Shown here: positions 34,112 through 44,745 of the stretch, one piece after another | Position numbering within the stretch: the first letter of the stretch is position 1 | Layout: every line of letters begins with the position of its first letter | Source: Biscogniauxia marginata | Taxonomy: Eukaryota; Ascomycota; Sordariomycetes; Xylariales; Xylariaceae | Assembly (NCBI GenBank): GCA_022695795.1 | Contig: MU404184.1 | Location: 1-64,000, forward strand | Direction of reading: 5' to 3' | DNA length: 64,000 bases | Program-made: the position numbers and the translations under genes | Notes under the pieces: model-generated | Seen by the model: only the letters and a program-made list of their open reading frames with translations | What the model was told of the DNA's origin: nothing | Database searches by the model: none

Positions 34112-37100
34112 TTCCGGTATTAATAAATATTTAATTAATTCTCCGTCTCGTTTAAACTAATATAATTTTTTGTTAATTAATCGATATTTTATTAATTCTT
34201 AAACTATTTTTCGCTTTTTACTTTAAAATTATTTTATTATTTTATATTTAATAATTAAAAACTAAATTATATTTTTATATAATAACCCTTTATAATTTTT
34301 AATTAGGAATTTTATATTATTAATAAATAAATAATTTAAAACTAAAAAAGGAAATATTACATTTTAATTTAACTAATTTAATTTTATATAAATCGACCTT
34401 TTAAATTTTAACTTAACGATTTTTTAAATCGTTTCGTAATTTAATAATATAAATAAAAGCTTTTTTTAAATTCTTTTTTATTAAGAGTTTATAAATTAAT
34501 TTAATTAATTAAAAAATCCGTTTATAATTTAAATAATCTTTGATATGTTTAATTAATATTATATAATAAATTAATATTTACTTAATTATTTTAATTAAAT
34601 TATAATTTTCTTACGAATTTAAATAATTAATATATAATATAATTTTAAAAAAAGAATAATATTATTAATTATTTACATTTTATAAAACATTTTATAACTT
34701 TAAAAGTCTCGCGTTTACTTATGTTATATCTCGTTTTTATATCGAAAAATTTAAAAGTTATATATAAATTAATATTTATATTTTTAATTAAAATAAAACT
34801 CTTTTTACTTTTATTTTTAAAGTTTTAATCGTTTTATATTATATTTTTTTATAAATTATCTTGAAGGCTTATTTTTATTTTTCATTTTAATAAAATCATT
34901 TTTTATATAAATTTCCTTTTTATATTAATAATCTTATTAATTAATTTTAAATACGTACGTTAAAAGGTTTATATTAAGTTTATTTTTTAATATAAATTAT
35001 TTAAAATATAAAAATATATATCAAATTTTATTTAATTTTTTAATACTTTATAATTAATTCTTTAATTTTGTTTAGTTTTTAAATTTATTTTAATGTTTTA
35101 TTAATAATCGTATTTAATCTCGACTTAAATTAAACCGTAAATTCTTAATAAATATAATAAATAGTTTCGTTTTTACTTTAATAAATTTAATAAAGATAAA
35201 TATTAAATAAAAGAAATAATAATTTATAAATATATTAAAAGATATTCTTTATTTTAAATAATATATTAATAAATTCGGATATATTTATTTTTACTTACTA
35301 TTATAAATTAATTATTAAAAGTAACAAATATAGCTTTATATTAATTTTTAAATCTTGTTATTATAACTTAATATTTATACGTAATATTCTTTTAAAAAAA
35401 TACCTTATAATCTCTTTAAATAATAATATTAAAAATCTCTTTTAATTATATATTAATTATTAAGGTTTAATAGTTATAAAATTAATAAATCTAAAATTCA
35501 TAATAACTCTTTTTATATTATTCTTTTTTAATAAATATTAAAAATAAACTTTTTATAATAAAATCCTAGGAATAATTAACTTAACCCGTTTTATTTAAAA
35601 ATAAATTTTAGCCGCGAAATCTTTTTTATTAAATATATATTATAATTATTTTATTTTATAAAGTATAACTCCTTTTTTAATAATAATAATATAATATTAT
35701 TAAAGGTTTATATAAAAGTATTTTTTAAAATATAATATAACTATTTAGCTTTTATTTCTTTCTTTTTAAAATTTATCATTTTATTAATAATTATTTTTAT
35801 TTTTATAAATTATTAATTAATTACGTGTAAAAATATATTACTTAATACTTTTTATTAAAGTTATTAAATAATTTTTAATTTCTTAGGGTTTTTTAATTTA
35901 AAAATATATATATTTCTTATTAATTAATTTTTAATTAAAATATATTTATTATTTATTTATTTTAAATTTTAAATTATTAAACTTATTAAATAATTAAAAT
36001 TATAATAAGGTTTTTTATTTTCTTTTTTCCTTTTTTAAAAAATCTTTTTAACATTATTTTCGTTATAATAAACTAAGTTATCTTTAAATAATTTATTATA
36101 TTTCAAAGTATTAAACACTAATTTCTTATTATTCACGTTATTTAAAGTTAATATTTTTTATTTTTTATTATTATATATTAATAATAATTTTAAACTTAAA
36201 TTTTTTAATAATTTACATTTATTATATATATATTTAATTATTAATAATAACTATCTTTATTTTATAAGGAATATAAAGTACGAAAAGGTATTTAAAGTTT
36301 TTTTTTAGTTATTATTACTTAATAATTTAAAACTAAGAATCTTAAGTTATACTTTTTTTCTTTTTTTAAAGATTATTAAAAATAATACTTATATAAACGA
36401 TAATTTTTTTCTTTAAATTAATTTCGTTTCTTTTATTTAATATAATTTATAAAGATTTATTAATAATTTATAAATTTATAATTAATAAGCTTTATTCGAT
36501 TAATATAAAATATATAACATTTATTATTTATATTTATTATTTTTTTTCTTAATATTAAATTTTATAAAATATAAAATAATTAATATATTAATATTAAAAC
36601 GAATAATCTTTATTTTTTAAGTAATAATATTTTTTTATTTTAAAGATTTATTATTTTTAAAAGTTTATTTTAAAAGTAAAATTTTATTTAGTTTTTTATA
36701 TTTAAATATTTACTCGACATTATAATAGCTAATTTTATAATATTTAAAATTTTATTTATTATATCGTTAAAATTAGGTTTATTCGATTCTTATTTTTCGT
36801 TAGATTTTTCTCCCGAGTCTTTTAATTTAATAACTTTTTTAATATATAATAATATATATATGTCTCGTTTCTTTTTAATTATAATTAATTTTAATTCTAT
36901 ATTATTAATTTTACGTAAAATTAACTTTTTAACTTAATAATTAATTATTACTTGATTTTGTTATAATTATTTTTTCTTAATAAAATATTATAAAACTTAT
37001 TTAAACTAATAACGAAAATATATATAATACTTAAAATCCTTTTTATAACGAATAAAAATATTATATAATAAAAATTCAAAATTAATTTATTATTTATTAT

Positions 37101-39800
37101 TTTTAATTTATAATTTTTATTAATATAAATTGTTTTTAACTTATTTTATTAAATATATTTAAAATTAATTAGTTTTAATAAAGATTTATTATTAATCTTT
37201 TTAGAGATATATTTTAATTAAGTTTTTTTATTATTAAATTTTATTTTATTTTAAAAATTTATTATCGCCGTTTTTACTATTACTTAAATTTTATTTATTA
37301 TAATTAAATATAGTTCTTATTAATTCTTTTTTTTAATATTAATAATCGAGGTTTTCGTTTTTTAATTATTAATCTTATTTTTTTTAATAATTATATTTTT
37401 AAAGTTAATAATTTATTTAATAATTAATTTTAAATAATAAATAAAAATAAAATAACTTTTAAACTCTTTTTAATATTAATTTTTTAATTTATATTATTTT
37501 TATATTTCTTTAAATTCTTCGTAATTTTCTTTAATTTTACTTTAATATCCTTAAAATAATTCTTTAATTTATTATAAGTTATTATTAAAATTATCTTTTT
37601 TTAATTTATTACTCGGCGAGAATAAAAAGAAGTTAATTATTATAATATTAGTTATTACTTTAAAGTTTTTTTAAATTTTTTAACCTTAACGATTTTAAAT
37701 ATAATAACCTTAAAATTAAAATCCTTAAACGTTTTAAAGGTTTAAATCGTTTTTTAACGCTTTACCTTTTAATTCTTTTTAAGGGTTTTTATTAAACCTT
37801 TTTATTTAATTAATTTTAAGACGTCGTTATTAAAATATTTTATTTTAAATATCTTATTAATTAAACCTATTTTATCTCGTCGTCGTTTTTTTATTACCGT
37901 AAAAATAATAAAGAATAATATTTAACTTTTATTTAATTTTTTAAAAAAATATCTTAATATATTAATTAATTTTAAAGTACTTTTAATTATAACTTAGTTT
38001 ATATTTATTAGTTAATTAATTAGGTTTTACTTTTAATTTTAATTTTATAATTCGATTTAGTAAATTTGCTTATAAATTCGTTAAAAAGGGGTTTTTAGTT
38101 ATAATTAAAATGTAACATTTTTTTATATTTCGAGATAATATATTTTTTAATTTTATAATTATAATAAATAAATAAACGATTTAATAATTTAATATATATT
38201 TAAAAAATATATTTTTCCTTTTTATAATTATAATAAATAAATCTTATTTTTTTTTCGTTTATTATTTTATTAAATACTTTTTTATAAATTAAAATTATTA
38301 AGGGAATTTTAAATATATTAATTTAACGTTAAAGTTAAGGTTAATAACGAAAAAAAAGTTTAATATTATTAATTTTAATATTTTTATTTTAATATCTTAA
38401 TACTCTTAATTAAATATATATATTTATAAGATATAAATATTTCTTATTAAAAAGGTAAAAAAGGTTTATTTTTAGTTTTAAAATTAATTATAACAAAAAT
38501 GCCTTTTCGTGAAACTTTTTTAACGTAAATCTTAACTTTTAAATAACATTTTTATTAGTTATAATAAAAATTACTTTTTTAAATCCTTCGATTTAATTAA
38601 AGATTTTATTTTTTTATTTTAAGTAAACAATATATATTAAAATAATTTTAACGACATTTTAAAAAGTATATATATTTAAAAATTCCTTTAATTTATTAAG
38701 GAATTCTCGAGTTACGAGCTAATTTATAACTCGATTTTAAAAATGTTTATTCTTTTTATTTTTAAGTTTATATATATATTTATAAAGCTTTTTTTATAAC
38801 TTATTTAATTAATTATTTAAAGCTTAATAAAATAGTTTTATTACTTTATTAACGTAATTTATAATATTTTTTATAACGCTTAAAATTATTAATTTTTAAA
38901 GTTAAATTAATATTAAACTTATATATTCGTAACGGAAATTTCTTTTTTAGCTTATTTTAAAGTTTAGTTTAATTTCCTCGAATATTAAAAAGAAAGTTAT
39001 AATACTAAGTTTAAATATTTCCTTTTAAGCTAATTTTAAAAATCGATTAAAGTCGAATATTTTTTTAACTTTTATTAAAGCTTTTTTATTAATTTTAAAA
39101 AATTAATATATTATTAATATATTTTTATAAGTTTTTCTTTAAAAGTTTTTTAAAAGAAAGGTTTATATTTAATATATCGATTAAATAATAATAATAATCG
39201 ATATTAATTAAATTAAATTAGTTATAATTAATTAATAATTAATTAATCGAGTTATAAATATAAAATAAAATTTAAACTTTAATATTTATAAAATTAATTT
39301 AAATTATATTTCTTTTTAATATTATGTTTAAATTAATAATTAAATTTAATAATAACTCTTTAAAAAATATTTTTACTTTATTTTACTTAAAATATAATAA
39401 GCCGTTTAATTAATTTATAATAATAAAGATTTTTTACTAATAAATAAAATTCGAAATATTATTATATAAATCTTATTTAATTTATTATAATTATTTAATA
39501 ATTTCGTTAATATAACTTATTATTAAATATATAAATAATTTTAATGTGTTAATATTAATATTTAATAATTCTAAATTTAATAAGATAAAAATATATAATA
39601 ACGATAAATTCGATTTTTAATTTTAAATCGTAATAATTTCTTTTCTTTTTAATTATAAATATTAATTATATTAATTCGTAATGCTTAATTATTAAATAAT
39701 AACAATAAACATTAAGAATTTCTTTAATTATAATTCTTTATTAAAAGCTCATAATAAGAAACTAGAGGACTACTAATAAAGGATATAGCTCTTACCACTT

Positions 39801-39926
39801 TGTCTAGCTACGAAACCAAAAAAAAAAGAAAAAAAGTTATAAGAAAGATGGTTGATTACCCCAAATGGGTCATGACGAAATCTGAATTAAGGCTAAATTT
39901 AGTAAGGTGGGCTACACCTTCCCACA
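39801..39926 (-). repeat. Right terminal direct repeat of the composite element (little mutated)
   Basis: Begins TGTCTAGCTACGAAACC and ends ACCTTCCCACA. It retains G and C at most positions where the left copy has A or T. Followed by GGTC and normal-composition DNA. Confidence 0.87.
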
Positions 39927-39930
39927 GGTC

Positions 39931-41090
39931 ACAGATATGATATCGAATAATCTTGTATCGAATTAGGTATAAATTTTCTTTTCATAGTCCTCTCCCTTAT
40001 CCATTTATATACAACCGCCCAGGGGAAATGCATTCAAAACATGCTCGTCTCGAGCACTTCGATACCGAGTCTCACGTTCCCTCTAAGCAGTGCCTCACAT
40101 CACATTCCTGTTCATATACATAATCCACTACCGAACCCGTACCATCTCCTAGCCTAGAGGGAAACATATGGAAAGAAAGAAAAATTAGAAGCCCGAGGAA
40201 AAGATGCTTTCTTATCCAAGAAATGCCCTGCCCTGCCATAAAGCTCTTATACCCACGAAACGAATTCGGAAACGCTTTATCCGAAGAAAAAACACCTACT
40301 ATTCAACTCTCCCACTGCCTAGCAAACAGTTCTATGATACAGGAAAACATGTGCGGCTGTCGATGTGGACGACAAAATGATAATGTATCTTCTGCTAGAA
40401 AATGCTAGATGCGCAGGTAGAGGTGATGTAAACACCTACCCAATTGCAACCGCCGAACGCCCGGTTCTGCGCTGATTCTCAGTCAAGAGGAAGGGAAAAG
40501 GGGGAAGGAAAAGCATGCCGATAGTATCGGTGCAATGGCGGGTCATACTACTTGAGCTATAGAGAAGTAAGCAGCAGGGGCGATTTGAGGGACACAACCA
40601 AATATATCAATGCGTCACGATAAACTTTCGACCACCTGTATCAGCGACTACATGTCCGTACAACTGACAGACTGGGAAGATCGACACTGACTATTCCAGG
40701 CTCTTGGGGTTATTCTCGCATAGTCATGTCGGTTAGTCGTTGATATTGGCTGCAGCCAGTATCTTCTGCAGAACAAATCCCAGGGTCCGCGGATAGGCCG
40801 TATAAAAATAGCGTAGTGACTCGATTGCCTTAGTCTCCCCCAAATGAGTGAGAGGCCAAGACTAATATTAGGGCTGGTGGTTGATTTGCCAAGACCAGCA
40901 GGACGTGAAGAAAACTCGCCCGTTCCGTCGAGAATGCAATACCGAATCAAGTGCGCTGCTGAACTCCAGTCCAATCCCGCCCACGCTCATTTCTAGTTCG
41001 ATAAGAATCGGATCGCATGACCGTCTATCCATCACGCCTCCATTAATTAGATCGTAATATGCGTCACTAAACAGCTATACCAGCTCGCAT
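39931..41090. other. Intergenic, 3' side of the glycosyltransferase gene
   Basis: About 1.2 kb of normal composition. The right part probably contains the glycosyltransferase 3' untranslated region. Open frames at 40223-40408 and 40648-40974 lack coding character and recognisable domains. Confidence 0.55.
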
Positions 41091-42740
41091 CTAAGGCACC
41101 CAAACGAGCTCGATAATGCCATCTGCTGTTGACATTGGCTCCCCGTTTAAGTTGACCCATCTCCAGTCGTTCGCCTTGCGCACGTAGATCTGGCTGACCG
41201 TGTTGTCCGGTCGCAAGGTCGCCTCCTGAAGATCCCAGCTAATCTTACGCCCCGTCTTGAGAAGGCTAGGTCGCTGTGGGTCGAAAACGTAGTCAAGATT
41301 CCATCCCTTATCCTGTGGTGCAGCCGCAAAAGTGCGCTCCATCTGCGCCAGGTTGAAATTAATACCCAGAGGATAATGGACGACGCTGAAGCCCGTCGAA
41401 ATAATGAAGTTGTCGGCTGTCCGGAACCGCTGTAGAGTGCAATCCTCGCCGCAAATATGGGCAATTTTGGTGTACTCCCAGGGAAGGGCACTGTGCCAAC
41501 CGCCACCCTTGAAGTGGTGGAGCGAGATAGGCTGGATTCCGGCTTCGTAAAAACCCGATGGGTCGCCATACAGGTCAAGCTGGTAGAGCCCACGCAGGAT
41601 GGATAAGCGCGTTTCGGTATTTTCATAAATGCACTTGCGAAGCAGGATGTCACCCTGTGGACCCCAACCCGAGTTTGACTCGTGAATCTTCTCGTCCGTC
41701 TTACAGCCCTCATAGTGGTTGGTGATCTGCTCCGCCAAGGGAACTGAGAGAAACACTCCAGCACCTCCGAATGCCTGAGAGCCGTGACGGTCGGCATTGT
41801 TGACGTCCTCCGACAGCACACCAATGTAGAGCATCTCGTTCGAGTCATACGCCTCCATTTTCTTTGTTAGGGTGTGAACATTAGGAAAGAAAGTGTCATC
41901 ATCGCACGACACGAGCCACTTCTTGGTGCGCCTCGCAGGGTGGTTGTATAATGTCGGAATAAGCGTGAGGTAGCGCACAGCCATCTCCATGGATGAGTCC
42001 GAGTGGTACACATCTACATCGATCCCGGCACGGCGCAAAACCGTCGTTGCATGCGTGATCTGGTCTTCGGTTGCATCCAGCAGCAGGAGGATCAGCTTAC
42101 CGCCGTTGGAATTGCCCTTGCCGTCGGTCAGCCAGTACGTCCATTCGTTGACGGGACTCGTCCTGGGACCGCTGAATCTTTCGAATGTGGTTGAGACACC
42201 AAACATGAAGTCAGAGAGGTTGGCAGTGGCAGGGTAGGGAGACTGGGACACGGGGACCTGGAGTGGCTCGATGCACTTCTCCTGTCCGTAGTTGTTCGGG
42301 TATTGCAAATCAATGGTCTGGAAGGTGTTAGGCAAAAACTCCTGTGCCAGCTTGGTAATCGACTTCCGAGGAATCGGCTCGCGGTTGATCTTGACATATC
42401 GTTTCAGGTACTGAAACCCGTCCTGAAGTTCATATTTCAACTTGAGATCCGCCATGTGCGAAGCGTTGACGCTACAGTCCATGACATGATCAGAGACAGG
42501 TGGGATGTCCAGCTCGCCAGCTTGCGGCGCGTCACCTAGCGGTTGTTGAGCGACGCTGGACTTGCTATGAGTTGATGCAGCATTCATAAGCTGTGTGCCC
42601 ACGTCTTCTATCCGATCCGACTTCCACGTGATAGCCAGGAGCATCAACAACGCGACGGCGAAGAGAACACATCTCGAGAACGGATTCCGCATACTGAAAA
42701 ACCTCTGGTGCGGCGATGGCATTTTCGCTCCCATCGTCAT
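41091..42740 (-). CDS. Fringe-like (GT31/DUF604-type) glycosyltransferase, type II membrane protein
   Basis: A single exon of 549 residues. A short basic N-terminus is followed by one hydrophobic segment at about 24-38 (CVLFAVALLMLLAITW), as in Golgi type II glycosyltransferases, then a Ser-rich stem and a lumenal catalytic region. Fringe-like features are the metal-binding acidic triad in VSCDDDTFFPN (Asp280-282), GGAGVFLSVPLAEQI (about 325-339) and GWGPQGDILLRKCI (about 358-371). This pattern matches the fungal DUF604/fringe-like group, whose donors and acceptors are mostly unknown. Two in-frame ATGs follow within the first seven codons (Met3, Met7), so the exact start is uncertain by a few residues. 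Position alone gives no clue to role. Confidence 0.85.
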   Translation of the reverse strand: MTMGAKMPSPHQRFFSMRNPFSRCVLFAVALLMLLAITWKSDRIEDVGTQLMNAASTHSKSSVAQQPLGDAPQAGELDIPPVSDHVMDCSVNASHMADLKLKYELQDGFQYLKRYVKINREPIPRKSITKLAQEFLPNTFQTIDLQYPNNYGQEKCIEPLQVPVSQSPYPATANLSDFMFGVSTTFERFSGPRTSPVNEWTYWLTDGKGNSNGGKLILLLLDATEDQITHATTVLRRAGIDVDVYHSDSSMEMAVRYLTLIPTLYNHPARRTKKWLVSCDDDTFFPNVHTLTKKMEAYDSNEMLYIGVLSEDVNNADRHGSQAFGGAGVFLSVPLAEQITNHYEGCKTDEKIHESNSGWGPQGDILLRKCIYENTETRLSILRGLYQLDLYGDPSGFYEAGIQPISLHHFKGGGWHSALPWEYTKIAHICGEDCTLQRFRTADNFIISTGFSVVHYPLGINFNLAQMERTFAAAPQDKGWNLDYVFDPQRPSLLKTGRKISWDLQEATLRPDNTVSQIYVRKANDWRWVNLNGEPMSTADGIIELVWVP

Positions 42741-43979
42741 CGAGGGAATGGCCTGCCAGGGGGAAAAGAATGCTTCCTTTACTCCAGCCAGTTTGCCTGG
42801 GCCGCCTTTAGGCTACGGCTCTGTTCGTAGGTATACGTAACGCCCTCGATACGGGTATCCAAAAAGAGAACAGGGAAACGAGAGATCGTCCTCTAGCTTA
42901 AATTTTACGCACAGGTGAAAGTGTGAGTTAAAACAGCCGGCATGTATCGCGACAGGTCGACGACGTGGAGAGGAAGATAATTGCTGGGGCGCGGTTGATG
43001 ATCGCCAATGACTTCGAAATAGCAGGTAACGAACGACGGCTCACAAACAAAGACCAGATATGTGTTTTGAAAGGAGCAAAAGAGAGGAAAGGGGTGCGAC
43101 CAGTCCGACGTAGAATAATGTGTCAGCTTTTGGGGGGGTGTTAGAAGGTTGACAAAGAAGGAACCTCAGAAGTAGGAGAAGAAAAACACCAGGAATGGGG
43201 TACAAAGAAGCGAGCGTGGAGGGAATCCAGCAACAGAAAAGGGAGGGATCTCGCGTGGGATAGACAAGTGATGTACGTACAGTACAGAGAGGGAAGGTAA
43301 GAAGAGAAAAACAGGAACCGTTCCGTCAATACCACAAACGGATGGCGATTCGACTGGGGGGGTACGAGTTAAATGGTCCAGATGGCAAGGATGTAATGGT
43401 TGCGGTACCTGGTGTACTTGCAGATCTGGCTGGGGAGGGGGGTTGGAATAAATTGGGGTTACAAGGATCTATATTTTTACACACATGCCTACGCATGGAC
43501 GTAGTTTAAAGTACCCCTTTAAAGTACCTGTGCTATCTGCTCCGCCGAACGCCACGCAAGCCCGAAAAGGGGGCGAATTGCAAGAGAGCCGAGATGAAAA
43601 ATTTCCGCCTCCTGCCACCTCTCATGCGGTATTGTCGGTGACAAATTTCTAGCGGACGGCATCTAACTTAGTGCAGGTGAGGGCTAGTTACCGCGAGTGC
43701 AAAACCTTCGAGGTATAAGTAATAAGGGAACGGTGAGTTACCTCGTGAGTAAGCCTCAGTTTCCTGTTATACCTATAAGCGCTGCTGCCGGCGGGTGTGT
43801 TGATGAGCTAGTGGACGTTGAGCTGTTAGAGGACGCGCACTAGCCAATTAGGGTCTACCTATCAGAGTATAAGTAACTGCAAAAGGCTAAATCTGGATGA
43901 ATTTCCAATTTGGTTAGCAGGCATTTTGCAGTGCTATGTAAATGCAAGAGGGGGGGCAAACAAAGATTAATACTGCTTA
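42741..43979. other. Upstream region of the glycosyltransferase gene
   Basis: About 1.2 kb of normal composition likely holding the promoter and 5' leader of the minus-strand glycosyltransferase. It is rich in purine runs near 43080-43320 on the plus strand. No second gene recognised. Confidence 0.5.
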
Positions 43980-44745
43980 TTAAACTTTGTTTTTTTATAA
44001 AGTTATTTACGTTATATAATTAATTATAAAAAGATAATTAAAGTTTAATATAATATATTATATAAATAAATAAATAAATAAAATAAACTTATTATAATTA
44101 TAATTATAATTAATAAAGTTATAATTTTTAAATATTTTATAATTTATTAATAATTAAATAATAAGCATTTAAATATTATTATTAAAAAAAAGTAATTATA
44201 TACCTTTATACTTATATACTTTTATATTTAAATACTTTATAATATATAAAAGTCGCGCTTTATTCACGACTTTTAATAAATAGTTCCTTTTTTAGACATT
44301 TTAATATATATCGTCTTACTTATATATATATTTATCAATCTTTATATATATAAATTATAATTATTAAAACTTTATTTTATATTTTTATATTATTATATTT
44401 TAAAAATCAAATAATTAAATAATATAATTAATTTTATAATATTTTAATAATATTAATAATTTATAATAAATATAAATATAAATTAATTTATTAAAACTTT
44501 ATTTATTATATATAATATTATATTTAAATATAATTAAATAATTAATAAAAAAAAGGCTTTTATTATAATAATATAAAAAATTTAAAATAAAACTTCATTT
44601 TATAATTTATTAATAAAAAAATTAAAAAGATTATTAAACTTATTTTAATATATAAATACATTTTAAGTTTTATTTTAACTTTATTATTTTATTACTAATT
44701 CGTAATAGCTTTATTTAAAAAAAGACGTTATATATATTGTGTAAC
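43980..44745. repeat. AT-rich, RIP-like block
   Basis: A short AT-saturated block. Near 44045-44090 it contains TATTATATAAATAAATAAAT followed by AAATAAACTTATTA, resembling the terminus of the inverted-repeat elements at 10876 and 15179, so it is probably a decayed relative. The limits of any element are unclear. Confidence 0.7.

Larger units (their letters stand above)
20947..39926 (-). mobile_element. 19-kb composite retroelement with short terminal direct repeats
   Basis: Direct repeats of 124 and 126 bp bound the largest AT-rich block (20947-21070 and 39801-39926). Both read T(G/A)TCTAGCTACGAAACC at the start and CTT(C/T)(C/T)CACA or CTTCTTACA at the end, i.e. TG...CA. GGTC lies directly outside both ends (20943-20946 and 39927-39930), a 4-bp target duplication. 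Inside the right repeat, the minus strand reads TGGTAAGAGCTATATCC within 3 nt, resembling a primer-binding site and suggesting minus orientation. The interior is nearly pure A/T with no intact frame. It contains a 7.7-kb gypsy element and a solo LTR; without them about 10.9 kb remains, large for a single retroelement, so more unresolved insertions are likely. Weak tandem repetition is visible near 22150-22350. Confidence 0.72.

Noticed and set aside
20947..39926. Centromere or inserted mitochondrial DNA as the explanation of the AT-rich block
   Set aside because: Delimited LTRs, target duplications and pol relics show it is made of mutated transposons. A pericentromeric location cannot be excluded but nothing in the sequence shows it.
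40648..40974. 108-codon minus-strand frame downstream of the glycosyltransferase gene
   Set aside because: Poor coding character, no domain, and it lies where the 3' untranslated region is expected.
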